A stretch of 64,000 nt of DNA from Catellatospora vulcania. GTDB taxonomy: Bacteria; Actinomycetota; Actinomycetes; Mycobacteriales; Micromonosporaceae. A program made the translations under genes and the position numbers. This document shows, piece after piece, positions 1 to 9,922 of the stretch. Under the pieces are notes generated by a model, which did not search any database, was not told the DNA's origin, and saw only the letters and a list, made by a program, of their open reading frames with translations. The DNA lies in assembly GCF_009720385.1 (NCBI RefSeq), contig NZ_WARX01000001.1:1364001-1428000 (forward strand). Reading direction: 5' to 3'. Positions within the stretch are counted from its first letter, which is position 1. Every line of letters starts with the position of its first letter.

Positions 1-857
1 CCGACCTTCTGCAGCGACAGCTGGCGCAGGACGAAGACGGCGATCGCGGCCAGCCCGGCCACGACGATGCCGGCGGCCACGCCCATGCTGCCGCCCTGGA
101 ACTGGCTGAGCCCGTAGACCAAGCCGCCGAAGCCGAGGGCGGCCAGGACCACGCTGAACCAGTCGATGGCGCTGACCTCGGGCTCGCCGACGTTCTCGAG
201 CTGCTTCAGGCCGCCCCAGGTGATCAGGGCGGCGATGGGCAGCACCACGGCGAACAGCAGGCGCCAGGACCCGAAGTTGAGGATCACTCCCGAGATCGCC
301 GGGCCCATCGCGGGCGCGACCGAGATGGCCAGGCTGACGTTGCCCATCACCCTGCCCCGGTCCTGCTCGGGCACCACGTGCATCAGCGTGGTCATCAGCA
401 GCGGCATCATCACCGCCGTGCCCGACGCCTGGATGATGCGGGCGCCGAGGAGCACCTCGAAGGTCGGCGCGACGATGGCCGAGGCGGTGCCGAGCAGGAA
501 CAGGCCCATCGCCGTGGCGTAGACGCCGCGGGTGGACACCCGCTGCATGAACCACCCGGTGATCGGGATGACCGCCGCCATGGTGAGCATGAAGGCGGTC
601 GACAGCCACTGCGCGGTCTGCTCGGTGATGTTCAACGCGCCCATCAGGTTGGGGATCGCATTGATCATGATGGTCTCGTTGAGGATGACGACGAACGTGG
701 CCAGCACCAGAAGCCGGATCACGGGCGGGGTCCGGCCTGAAGCCGTGGTCGCGGATGTGGCGGGTGAGTCGAGCAGCTGGCTGGACACGGTACCTCGATC
801 AGGGTTGGGGGGCAGCAGGCGATCGGGATCGGCGGCCCTACTGGCAGTAGTCGTCAT
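1..857 (-). CDS. DHA2-family MFS drug efflux transporter (partial, C-terminal part off window)
   Basis: Reading the minus strand from an ATG at 857 gives an uninterrupted frame to the window edge, about 285 residues. A polar N-terminus (residues 1-45) is followed by hydrophobic membrane helices. Features typical of the 14-helix DHA2/EmrB-QacA family are visible: the first helix ending in LNETIMINAIPNL, WLSTAFMLTMAAVIPITGW in helix 2, an arginine-containing loop (RIIQASGTAVMMPL), and the motif-C type stretch SVAPAMGPAISG in helix 5. Such pumps export drugs or metabolites using the proton gradient. No regulator gene sits beside it on the visible side. The substrate is unknown. The gene is truncated only by the window. 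Confidence 0.9.
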   Translation of the reverse strand, partial: MTTTASRAADPDRLLPPNPDRGTVSSQLLDSPATSATTASGRTPPVIRLLVLATFVVILNETIMINAIPNLMGALNITEQTAQWLSTAFMLTMAAVIPITGWFMQRVSTRGVYATAMGLFLLGTASAIVAPTFEVLLGARIIQASGTAVMMPLLMTTLMHVVPEQDRGRVMGNVSLAISVAPAMGPAISGVILNFGSWRLLFAVVLPIAALITWGGLKQLENVGEPEVSAIDWFSVVLAALGFGGLVYGLSQFQGGSMGVAAGIVVAGLAAIAVFVLRQLSLQKV

Positions 858-973
858 ACCAACACTGACCGACGGGACCGACAAAACTCATCGCGGTGAG
901 TCACATTGCCGCAAGTTCTGCCAAATATCACCCGGTTTTTACCGATAGTGATTCCCGTTCGAGTGAACGAGGC

Positions 974-1399
974 CTACTTCGGCTTCTGGACTTTCGCCCG
1001 GCGCCCGGCGCGCAGCGCGATGAGGGTGGCGAGCGCGCCCGCCCCTTCCCAGGCCGCGACGGCGAGGAAACCGGCGGGGGCCGTGTCGGTGAGCACGAGG
1101 CCGGTGAAGACGGTGAAGGTCAGCAGCCGGAAGGCCACGGTGAAGGCGAAGAAGGCGGTCCAGTCCTTGGCCGCGGCGAGCAGGTAGTAGACGCCCATGT
1201 TGAACGAGGCCATCGCCGAGGTCCGGACGAACACGAGCGTGTAGTCGTCAGCGGCGCGGGCGGCGGTGCCGTCGGGGGTGAAGCCCATCGAGGCCAGCAG
1301 CGTCGTGGGGCTGATCAGGCCGATCGCGCCGAGCAGCAGCGCCGCGAGTCCGAAGGCCGCGATCGTCCATCCGGCAGGTGACAGGCGGGGCAGGCTCAT
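974..1399 (-). CDS. Small four-helix integral membrane protein, function unknown
   Basis: A 141-residue protein with about four hydrophobic segments (roughly residues 10-33, 57-75, 80-103 and 108-130) and a basic C-terminal tail (RAGRRAKVQKPK), suggesting a cytoplasmic C-terminus. The ATG at 1399 is preceded by GGAGG at a good distance, which supports this start. It lies head-to-tail with the MFS gene, 116 bp upstream of that gene's start, so the two may be co-transcribed. I do not recognise a named family with certainty and infer no function. Confidence 0.75.
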   Translation of the reverse strand: MSLPRLSPAGWTIAAFGLAALLLGAIGLISPTTLLASMGFTPDGTAARAADDYTLVFVRTSAMASFNMGVYYLLAAAKDWTAFFAFTVAFRLLTFTVFTGLVLTDTAPAGFLAVAAWEGAGALATLIALRAGRRAKVQKPK

Positions 1400-1567
1400 G
1401 GGGGTCCTCCGGAATGTGTGCTCGACTTGGCCGATCGCCCTGCCGGTGCGGGAGCCGCTGTGGCGGCAGGCGGCCGGGCCACAGTTTCGCGATCATCGCA
1501 GCGGCGGTCAATGCCGTCCGCGCGGTATTGTCGGGCCCATCGTAGTGATCATGATCGGAGTGTGTCC

Positions 1568-2377
1568 GTGACCGGATACCCGCCACCCGAGCCGCGGCCC
1601 ACCGTCACCTACGCCGACTGCACCGTCGCGGTCGTGCCAGGCTACCGGCCGCTGCACCTGGACCTGCACCTGCCGCCGGGCGACGGGCCGTTCCCGGTGC
1701 TGCTGTGGGTGCACGGCGGCGGCTGGCTGGAGGGCAGCCGGGTGGGCCTGCCGACGCCGGTCGCCCCGCACCGGTTCCACCAGCGCTTCCTCGACCGGGG
1801 CTGGGCCGTGGCCGACGTCGACTACCGGCTCGCGCTGGAAGCGCCGTATCCGGCGCAGCTGCTCGACGTCCAGTCGGCCGTGCGGTGGTTGCGGCTCCAC
1901 GCCGGGCAGCTGCGCATCGATCCGACCCGCTTCGCCACGCTCGGCGAGTCGGCCGGCGGGCACCTGGCCGCGATGGCGGGGCTGACCGGCACCGGCGACA
2001 CCGCGATCCAGGCGGTCGTCAACTGGTACGGCGCGGTCGACTTCTTCGCCTTCGACGACCTCGACGACCCGTCGTCCCCGCCGGCGATCCTGTTCGGCGG
2101 CCCGGTCAGCGGCCGGCGCGAGTTCGTCGCGTTCGGCAACGCCATCAACCGGGTGCACGCCGCGGCGCCGCCGTTCCTGACCGTGCACGGCACCGCCGAC
2201 CAGATCGTCCCGGCATGCCAGGGGGAGGCGCTCACCGAGGCGCTGCGCGCGGTCGGGGTGCGGGCCGACCTGGTGCTCGTGCCCGGGGCCGACCACTGCT
2301 TCGAGGGTTACGGCGACATCGGCGGGTTGATCGAGCAGGGCATCGACTTCCTGGACGAGGTGCTGCCGGGCAAGTGA
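1568..2377 (+). CDS. Alpha/beta-hydrolase, esterase/lipase (HSL/BD-FAE type)
   Basis: A 269-residue hydrolase. The oxyanion-hole motif HGGGW lies near residue 48, the nucleophile elbow is GESAGGH (Ser near residue 128), the acid is in HGTADQIVP and the catalytic His in GADHCF near the C-terminus. This is the complete Ser-Asp-His set of carboxylesterases related to hormone-sensitive lipase. I chose the GTG at 1568 because CGGAG ends about 8 nt upstream. A GTG at 1562 is too close to that ribosome site, and the open frame back to 1418 has no family similarity. The substrate cannot be told from sequence. No signal peptide is seen, so it is probably cytoplasmic. Confidence 0.85.
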   Translation: MTGYPPPEPRPTVTYADCTVAVVPGYRPLHLDLHLPPGDGPFPVLLWVHGGGWLEGSRVGLPTPVAPHRFHQRFLDRGWAVADVDYRLALEAPYPAQLLDVQSAVRWLRLHAGQLRIDPTRFATLGESAGGHLAAMAGLTGTGDTAIQAVVNWYGAVDFFAFDDLDDPSSPPAILFGGPVSGRREFVAFGNAINRVHAAAPPFLTVHGTADQIVPACQGEALTEALRAVGVRADLVLVPGADHCFEGYGDIGGLIEQGIDFLDEVLPGK

Positions 2378-2386
2378 GCGCAGCGT

Positions 2387-3076
2387 GTGGTGAGCCGATC
2401 GACGCTGTTGCGGCTTGCCGTCGAGAAGTTCCTTGCCGATGCTGTTGTGGTGCAGCAGACTCCGTGGCGTCGTGATTGGACCATTCCCGTAGTGGTGGGC
2501 GTGGTGGTGCTGGTTGTGCTCCTGGTGCTCTGCGTGGGCGGCGGTGCCGCGGCCTACCTGACCCTTCGTGGCGAGCCGGCCTCGTCACCCAGCCCCTCGA
2601 CCGCCGCGTCGCCGTCGCCGTCGCCTTCGCCGGTGCCGTCGCCCAGCGCCGCTCCGGCCGCCTGCCTGATCGGCAGCTGGCGGGAGACCTCGTTCACCGC
2701 CAATTGGATGATGTACGGCAGCAAGGTCCAGTTCACCGGTTCGGGCACGCTGATGCGGATCAACGCCGACGGCACGATGGCCACCGTCGACAAGACGATC
2801 AGGCGCGGCGCGGCGCACGGCGACCGCTACGAGATGATCCACAACGGCACGACCAAGCTCCACTACGTCGCCGATGACAAGACCATCAACTACAGCGCTC
2901 CGCAGACGACGGGCACGACCACCCTGAAGGTGAACGGAAGCCGGCGGGCGTCGGAGAAGCTCAGAGCGACGATCACGCCTGAGACGTACTCCTGCAAGGG
3001 CGACGAGCTGCGGCTGTTCGGCGAGGTCTACTCCAGCGAATGGGAGCGGATCCTGCCGCCCGGCCGGCCCGTCTAG
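2387..3076 (+). CDS. Membrane-anchored hypothetical protein with Ser/Pro-rich stalk
   Basis: A 229-residue protein starting at GTG, 9 bp after the esterase stop, so possibly translationally coupled. The exact start is uncertain because no clear ribosome site is seen. Residues about 33-60 form one strongly hydrophobic helix. It is followed by a PSPSPSP-type stalk (about 66-92) and a 135-residue outside domain beginning ACLIGSWRETSF. That opening and the alternating strands resemble lipocalin-like domains, where GxW opens the barrel, but this is a weak resemblance. Topology: short cytoplasmic N-terminus, extracytoplasmic C-terminal domain. Function unknown. Confidence 0.7.
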   Translation: MVSRSTLLRLAVEKFLADAVVVQQTPWRRDWTIPVVVGVVVLVVLLVLCVGGGAAAYLTLRGEPASSPSPSTAASPSPSPSPVPSPSAAPAACLIGSWRETSFTANWMMYGSKVQFTGSGTLMRINADGTMATVDKTIRRGAAHGDRYEMIHNGTTKLHYVADDKTINYSAPQTTGTTTLKVNGSRRASEKLRATITPETYSCKGDELRLFGEVYSSEWERILPPGRPV

Positions 3077-3085
3077 CCGGGCGCC

Positions 3086-3114
3086 GGGGCGGACCGCCGG
3101 TGACGGCCCGCCCC
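3086..3114. terminator. Hairpin between convergent genes
   Basis: GGGGCGG pairs with CCGCCCC, continuing through one mismatch into CCG/CGG, around a 7-nt loop. It sits between the convergent ends of the membrane-anchored hypothetical (stop 3076) and namZ (stop 3122). It has no U-tract, so it is a GC-rich actinobacterial-type terminator candidate working for both directions. Confidence 0.5.
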
Positions 3115-3121
3115 GCGTGAA

Positions 3122-4408
3122 TCAGTAGAGCAGGTACGGCCGCCGCCGCCGCTCGAACTCCGCCACCTCCGCAGACCAGGCGTCCACGACGTCGTTCACG
3201 TCGGCACCCGCGTCGATCATCGTGCGGAGCCGGGTCGAGCCGGTGAGCTTGTCGACCCAGTAGGGCCGGACCGGGTCGTAGGAGTCGGCCCGCCACGCGA
3301 ACGCCGGATACTTGCGCGCCTCGACCAGCATCGCGACCGCGGTGCGGATCGGGTCGTACGCCGCCCGGTCGGTCACCTTGACCTCCACCCCGGCGCACAG
3401 CTTGTTGAGCAGCGGCGGGTGGTGCCCGGCGATCGTCGGCACGAAGTACGCCTCCCGGAACCGCACGCCGGGCAGGTCGCGGGCGTTGAGCCGGTCGGAC
3501 CAGTGGTAGTCGAAGTCGGTGGCCAGGCCGCCGACCAGCTCGAACGGCCGGGTGGTGCCCCGGCCCTCGCTGATCGAGGCGACGCCCTCGAACAGTCCGG
3601 TGCCCGGGTAGGTCAGCGCGGTGTCCGGGGTCGGCATGTTGGGGCTGGGCATCACCCACGGCACGTCGGTGTCGGCGGCGAACATGTCGCGCTTCCAGTG
3701 CTTGCAGGCCACCACCTCCAGGTCGACCTGGCGTCCGGCCTCGGCGGGCAGGAACTCGGCGTTGAAGAAGCGGGCGAGCTCGCCGACGGTCATGCCGTGC
3801 TGCTGGATGATCTCCTTGAGGCCGACGCCGGAGGTGAACTCCGGGGTCATCATCGGTCCGTAGGCGCGCCCGCCGATCGGGTTCGGCCGGTCGAGCACCA
3901 CGTAGCGCAGGCCCAGCCGGGCCGCGGCGACCATCGAGGTGTACATGGTCCAGATGTAGGTGTAGAAGCGGACGCCGACGTCCTGGATGTCGAACACGAC
4001 GGTCTCGACGCCGGCCCGGGTCATCAGCTCCCCCCATTTGGCCTGGGAGGCGCCGTAGGCGTCGTACACGGTGATGCCGGTGCGGGCGTCGACGCCGGTG
4101 CCTTCGCTGCCGCCGGCCTGCGCGGAGCCGCGGAAGCCGTGTTCGGGCCCGAATGCCGCGACCAGGTTGACCCGGCCGGATTCGTGGATGAGGTCGACCA
4201 GGTGCCGGTAGTCGGCGTCGACGCCGGTCGGGTTCGACACGACGCCGACCTTCTGCCCGGCGAGGACGGCGAAGCCGTCGGCGACGAGCTGGTCGAGTCC
4301 GGTCTGGACGCGGCGCGGCTTGGGCGCGGCTTGCGCGGGCATCGTGAACGCGGTCGCGCCGAGTGCGCCGGCCGCGGCGGCGCCGGTGATGAGGTTTCTG
4401 CGTCGCAA
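3122..4408 (-). CDS. namZ: Secreted exo-beta-N-acetylmuramidase NamZ-like (DUF1343)
   Basis: A 428-residue protein. The N-terminus MRRRNLITGAAAAGA...AQAAP looks like a Tat-type signal peptide cut near residue 28. The body carries the DUF1343 signatures: GQKVGVVSNPTGVD, AFGPEHGFRG, FDIQDVGVRFYTYIWTM, LDRPNPIGG and a C-terminal YLLY. In Bacillus and Tannerella this family removes terminal MurNAc from peptidoglycan fragments (GH171). It lies 9 bp downstream of nagZ on the same strand, matching the natural reaction order, since NagZ removes GlcNAc and NamZ then removes MurNAc. Family assignment is strong; activity in this organism is inferred. Confidence 0.88.
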   Translation of the reverse strand: MRRRNLITGAAAAGALGATAFTMPAQAAPKPRRVQTGLDQLVADGFAVLAGQKVGVVSNPTGVDADYRHLVDLIHESGRVNLVAAFGPEHGFRGSAQAGGSEGTGVDARTGITVYDAYGASQAKWGELMTRAGVETVVFDIQDVGVRFYTYIWTMYTSMVAAARLGLRYVVLDRPNPIGGRAYGPMMTPEFTSGVGLKEIIQQHGMTVGELARFFNAEFLPAEAGRQVDLEVVACKHWKRDMFAADTDVPWVMPSPNMPTPDTALTYPGTGLFEGVASISEGRGTTRPFELVGGLATDFDYHWSDRLNARDLPGVRFREAYFVPTIAGHHPPLLNKLCAGVEVKVTDRAAYDPIRTAVAMLVEARKYPAFAWRADSYDPVRPYWVDKLTGSTRLRTMIDAGADVNDVVDAWSAEVAEFERRRRPYLLY

Positions 4409-4417
4409 GGGATTCTC

Positions 4418-6223
4418 CTACCAGGTGAGGCCGTGGCCGATGGGGTAGAGGGTGGTCGCGGGGTCGGCGGCGGCGACGATCGTGACGGGGAGCCGTCCGC
4501 GGGGGGACAGGTCGCCGTGCAGGACGCGGACCAGGGTGTCCATGGCCGCCGGCGTGTAGGTGTAGGCCGCCAGGTAGGTGGTCACGGCGGGCAGGTAGGC
4601 GATGTCGTACGGGTCGCGCACGGCCACGACGATGACGGGCTTGCCGGTGCCGACGAGCGCGGCGACCAGTTGCCGCTGGCTGGCTCGCGGGTCGCCGACG
4701 GCCGTGTCCCAGGCCTTGTTGACCAGTACGACGGTGAGGTCGTGCTGGGCGGCCCGGGCGGCGGCCGCCGCGATCGCCTGGGCCGACGGCAGCGTCGCGG
4801 GCAGCGCTGTGGTGCGCGAGCCGCGGCTGCTGAAGCCGTCGGCGAGCCTGCCGATCGGGTTGAACGCCGCGTTGTTCCAGCCGGTGACGAGCACGGACCG
4901 GTCGGCCCCGGACAGTGGCAGCAGCCCGGCGTCGTTGCGGACGGCGGTCAGCGTCTGGTCGGTGACCTGGGCGACCGCTGCCAGGTGTGCGCTGTTGCCG
5001 ACCGAGGCGACGGCCGCTTCGGCGTCGACGTACGGCGACCCGGCCAGGCCCTGGCGGTACTTGACCGACAGGATCCGGCGCACCGACTCGTCGATGCGGT
5101 GCTCGGTCAGTTCTCCGCCGCGCACAGCCTGGAGCACGGCGTCGTAGGCCAGGCCGAGGTTCGGCGGCATGAGCAGCTGGTCGGCGCCGGCCTTCAGGGC
5201 GAGCACCGGCACGCGGGCGTCGCCGTACTTGGTCCGGACGCCGGCCATGTTGAGCGCGTCGGTGACGACGACGCCCTGGTAGCCGAACTCCTGGCGGAGC
5301 ACTCCGGTGAGGATGGTCGGCGACAGGGTGGCGGGGTCGCCGGACGGGTCGAGCGCGGGCACCACGATGTGCGCCGTCATGATCGAGTCGACGCCGGCGG
5401 CGATCGCGGCCCGGAACGCCGGGGCGTCGATGCGCTCCCACTGCTCGCGGGTGTGGTGGATGACAGGCAGGCCGGTGTGGCTGTCGGTGGCGGTGTCGCC
5501 GTGGCCGGGGAAGTGCTTGGCGACCGCGGTGACGCCAGCACCCTGCTCGAACCCGGCCACCTGCGCCTTGGTCAGGTCGGAGACGAGGTCGGGGTCGGCG
5601 CCGAAGGACCGGACGCCGATGACCGGGTTGGCGGGGTTGACGTTGACGTCGGCGACCGGCGCGTACGGCTGGCGGATGCCGACCGCGCCCAGTTCACGTC
5701 CGGTGGTTTCGGCGGCGAGGTGGGCCGCGGCAGTGGACCGGGACGCCCCGAGTGCCATCGAGCCGGGGAACTGCGCGGCCGGTGCGGGCATCCGCTGCAC
5801 CACGCCCTGCTCCTGGTCGGTGGAGATGAGCAGGGGCACCTCGTCCTTGCCGCCGTCGCCGAGTGCGGCGGCCTGCAGTCCGTTGGACAGCGTCGCGATC
5901 TGCCGGACGTTGTCGAGGTTGTGCGACCAGGCGAAGTAGACCACGCCGCCGAGGTGGTACCGGTCGACGATCTCGGCCGGGGTCTCGAGGCCGAAGGTCG
6001 CCAGGTTCGCGGTGCGGTCGGCGGGGGCGGGGTCGGTGGCGTCTGCGCCGTAGACGTAGCTGACGAAGAGCTGGCCGACCTTCTGTTCGAGGGTCATGTG
6101 CCGCAGGGTCGAGGTCACCCAGCCGTGTTCGGCGGCGGGGGGATGGGCGGGTTGCGCTGCTGCCGGGGCTGGTGCGGAGAGGGCGACCGCCAGGGCGGCG
6201 ACGGCGGCGAGGAAGCGATTCAT
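4418..6223 (-). CDS. nagZ: Secreted beta-N-acetylglucosaminidase, GH3 (NagZ type)
   Basis: A 601-residue protein with a Sec signal peptide (about residues 1-24). Residues 40-390 are the GH3 TIM barrel with the NagZ hallmark KHFPGHGDTATDSH (K236 to H249; the D-S-H holds the Asp/His acid-base dyad) and the nucleophile in VVVTDALNM (D322). Residues about 400-601 form the C-terminal GH3 domain, as in two-domain Gram-positive NagZ enzymes. The expected reaction is release of terminal GlcNAc from muropeptides outside the cell. The downstream namZ follows after 9 bp, so the two form an operon for cell-wall sugar recovery. Confidence 0.9.
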   Translation of the reverse strand: MNRFLAAVAALAVALSAPAPAAAQPAHPPAAEHGWVTSTLRHMTLEQKVGQLFVSYVYGADATDPAPADRTANLATFGLETPAEIVDRYHLGGVVYFAWSHNLDNVRQIATLSNGLQAAALGDGGKDEVPLLISTDQEQGVVQRMPAPAAQFPGSMALGASRSTAAAHLAAETTGRELGAVGIRQPYAPVADVNVNPANPVIGVRSFGADPDLVSDLTKAQVAGFEQGAGVTAVAKHFPGHGDTATDSHTGLPVIHHTREQWERIDAPAFRAAIAAGVDSIMTAHIVVPALDPSGDPATLSPTILTGVLRQEFGYQGVVVTDALNMAGVRTKYGDARVPVLALKAGADQLLMPPNLGLAYDAVLQAVRGGELTEHRIDESVRRILSVKYRQGLAGSPYVDAEAAVASVGNSAHLAAVAQVTDQTLTAVRNDAGLLPLSGADRSVLVTGWNNAAFNPIGRLADGFSSRGSRTTALPATLPSAQAIAAAAARAAQHDLTVVLVNKAWDTAVGDPRASQRQLVAALVGTGKPVIVVAVRDPYDIAYLPAVTTYLAAYTYTPAAMDTLVRVLHGDLSPRGRLPVTIVAAADPATTLYPIGHGLTW

Positions 6224-6636
6224 CGACGGCCTCCGAGGGAGAGTTGTTCGACTATGTGAAAGTTAGCTACATATATGGACAAGGTCAAGAAGCTAAGTTT
6301 CATTTCCCCCGGGGCTGCCGGATGGCGACATGTGCGGACAGTGAGTGCCCGCGGGGTCAGGTGTGGGCCCTGACCGGCGCGGCGTACCCGTTGGGCGGGA
6401 CGTTCTCGCATGTGCGAACTGCGGATATCGACCGTCCACTGTGTACCTCGGAGTGGGATGGGTTTGGATGGCCCGAACTCCGCGGTTACTGTGTGGAGAA
6501 CTGGCACGAACGAAGGACGTGCGTTCTGTAATCACGGCGTAACTTTGGGTTGGTACAAGTTCGCGTGACCCGGTCAATGCCGCACAGCCGCACGAACCGT
6601 CCTCATGTCAGCGAAAGCTTGGAAAGGGGGCACCCG
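6224..6636. promoter_or_regulatory. Divergent promoter region nagZ / otsA (no gene seen)
   Basis: This 413-bp gap separates nagZ (leftward) and otsA (rightward). The nagZ-proximal part (about 6240-6300) is unusually AT-rich for this genome and includes TAGCTACATATATGG, a likely promoter/operator for the nagZ-namZ operon. Near otsA there is a GTTAC/GTAAC inverted pair (about 6484 and 6539). Open frames here lack family similarity and normal codon bias, so I call no gene. Confidence 0.5.
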
Positions 6637-8034
<1,398 letters not shown>

Positions 8035-8120
8035 CCCTCACCCGGGCCGACGGTGCGCCCCGACGCGGCGCCTGCCCGCCCGACGACTGAAGAAGAGCCA
8101 TGGCTGACGCTTGGTGACGG

Positions 8121-8154
8121 CCCGTGGCACCCACCGCGTGGTGGGTGCCACGGG
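8121..8154. terminator. Perfect 15-bp stem, bidirectional terminator
   Basis: CCCGTGGCACCCACC pairs fully with GGTGGGTGCCACGGG around the loop GCGT. It lies between the convergent stops of otsA (8034) and the sigma-factor gene (8163), so it can end transcripts from both sides. Confidence 0.75.
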
Positions 8155-8162
8155 GCGCTCTG

Positions 8163-9788
8163 TCAGGGGGACTTCCGGTAACCGGCCTCCAGCCGGCAAC
8201 CGGCGAGGTGATAGGAGAAGCCGTCGACCGGCAGCTCGAGCGCGGCGCCGCCGGTCGTCGTCCCGAAGGCGGCCTGCCGCAGCACCTGCCCGTCGCTCCA
8301 GATCAGGTCGCGGCCCTGCAGGCAGGCGAACGCCGAGAGCTCGGCCGACCCGCGGTGCCCCGACAGGTCTATCCGGTGTGCCGCCTTGCCGTCCAGCAGT
8401 GAGAATTCGACGTATGTCGCGCGGTGGCCGCTGTCGTCGGGCGAGTGGACCAGGACCGCGGCGGTGCTGCCGGTGACGGGGACGATCGCCGGTTGGTCCC
8501 CGATGCTGAGCACGTGGTCATCCGGTTTCAGCAGACCGCTCACGTCCACGTCGATGCGGCGGGAACGGCCGGTACGCGGATCGGTCAGCGACAGGGAGAA
8601 GGACGTCCTGCCGGGTTTGTCGTCGGTGCCGCGCAGCACCTCGCCGGTGTCGAGCACGCCCTTGATGCCGTCCCACCGGCCTCTGGTGGTCAGCTCGCGC
8701 TCCTTCCCGCCGGTCAGCGGGACGAGCCACGTGCCATAGCGATCCGCCGGGTAGGGGATGTCGATGATGACCCAGTCGCCAGAGCGGGACCAGTGGATGA
8801 TGGTCCCGGCCAGGCGCCGCTGGGAGGTGCCGGTCAGGTCGCGCAGCATCACCTGCCCGTCCCGCTCGCCCCAGCCAAGCCAGCGGCCGTCGGGCGACAG
8901 CCAGATGGCTCCCTCCGACTCCTCGAGGGTCCTCCGCAGCTGGTACCAGCCTGACTCGGCGGCGATCTGCACCGTCATCACGCCGCGGACGACGCTCCTG
9001 CGCAGCAGCGACGCGCGCCCGACAGCACGATTGCCCGGCAGGTCGGGCACCACCGCCCCGGCCGCCGGCACGCTGGTCGGCAGAGCGGGTGAGCTGGGCG
9101 GCGCCACGAGCGACGGGCGAGGCGACGAGGTGGGCGAGGGTGTGCCGGTCAGCGGCGGCGGGACCGGCGCGCGGCCGAGTGCCGCGTAGACGATCAGCCC
9201 GAGGGCCAGCGGAACCAGCGCCAGCGCCGCGACCACGGCCGTGCGTCGGCTCCGCCGCCGGCCCGCGGCGGCCACCGCGGCGCTCGCGTCGGCGTAGTGG
9301 CCGGCCTGCTCGGCGAACAGCGGCAGCGCGCGGCGCAGGTGGCCGAGGGCCACGTGGGTCTGGCTCTTGACGGTGCCGATCGAGCAGCCCATGGCGGTCG
9401 CGGTCTCCGCCTCGGAGAGGTCTTCGTAGAAGCGCAGCACCACGACGGTGCGCTGGCGCGGGGTCAGGGTGTCCAGCGCCTGCCCGAGCGCGATCCGGTC
9501 GACGATCTGATGCGGCTCGTCGGGGCCGGGCCGTTCGGGCACCTGCGCGACCGGCCGCGCCGGGCGACGCCGCCACCACGTGATCCGCTCGTTGATCATG
9601 ATACGGCGCACGTACGCCTCGGGCTGGCCCTGCTCCGTGATCTGCCGCCACCGCGCCGCCGCCTTGGCCAGCGCGGTCTGCACCAGATCCTCCGCGGCGT
9701 GGTGCTCACCCGTCAGCAGGTATGCCGTGCGCGACAGCGCACCACCTCGCGCGACGACGAAGTCGTGGAAACCGTCGTACCTGTCCAT
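8163..9788 (-). CDS. SigE-family ECF sigma factor fused to a transmembrane helix and propeller-like sensor domain
   Basis: A 541-residue fusion. Residues 1-160 are a SigE-type ECF sigma factor: region 2 (FVVARGGALSRTAYLLTG, then AEDLVQTALAKAAARWR and YVRRIMINERITWWRR) and region 4 (LDTLTPRQRTVVVLRFYEDL, helix-turn-helix AMGCSIGTVKSQTHVALGHL). A basic cluster RRRSRR (177-182) is followed by one membrane helix (about 183-203), a Pro/Ser-rich stalk (206-245) and an outside domain of about 300 residues. That domain has repeats such as LSPDGRWLGWGERDG that resemble WD40/TolB-like propellers. In related loci the sensor is a separate anti-sigma-like gene; here it is fused. No separate anti-sigma gene is adjacent. 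The fusion is continuous in sequence; the sensing role is inferred. Confidence 0.85.
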   Translation of the reverse strand: MDRYDGFHDFVVARGGALSRTAYLLTGEHHAAEDLVQTALAKAAARWRQITEQGQPEAYVRRIMINERITWWRRRPARPVAQVPERPGPDEPHQIVDRIALGQALDTLTPRQRTVVVLRFYEDLSEAETATAMGCSIGTVKSQTHVALGHLRRALPLFAEQAGHYADASAAVAAAGRRRSRRTAVVAALALVPLALGLIVYAALGRAPVPPPLTGTPSPTSSPRPSLVAPPSSPALPTSVPAAGAVVPDLPGNRAVGRASLLRRSVVRGVMTVQIAAESGWYQLRRTLEESEGAIWLSPDGRWLGWGERDGQVMLRDLTGTSQRRLAGTIIHWSRSGDWVIIDIPYPADRYGTWLVPLTGGKERELTTRGRWDGIKGVLDTGEVLRGTDDKPGRTSFSLSLTDPRTGRSRRIDVDVSGLLKPDDHVLSIGDQPAIVPVTGSTAAVLVHSPDDSGHRATYVEFSLLDGKAAHRIDLSGHRGSAELSAFACLQGRDLIWSDGQVLRQAAFGTTTGGAALELPVDGFSYHLAGCRLEAGYRKSP

Positions 9789-9922
9789 CCGTCACCTCCG
9801 CCACCAACACGCGGCACGCCACCGGCAGGTTGGGGATTCGCGCACGAGTTTTTCGCCCGGTGTCGGGCGACGCGTTCGCGCGCTCCGGGCTCGCGGACCA
9901 GCAGAGAATACGGATGGGAGGA

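Noticed and set aside
2973-5441. Very long open frame (822 codons) on the minus strand
   Set aside because: It is Arg/Pro-rich shadow coding in the wrong frame over namZ and nagZ, both of which have clear motifs and signal peptides.
3419-6259. 946-codon open frame on the plus strand
   Set aside because: Antisense shadow of the namZ-nagZ pair, low-complexity Gly/Arg/Val/Asp composition, no family motif.
6172-6531. 119-codon frame in the nagZ-otsA gap
   Set aside because: It starts inside nagZ antisense, has no ribosome site and no family similarity, and covers an AT-rich promoter region.
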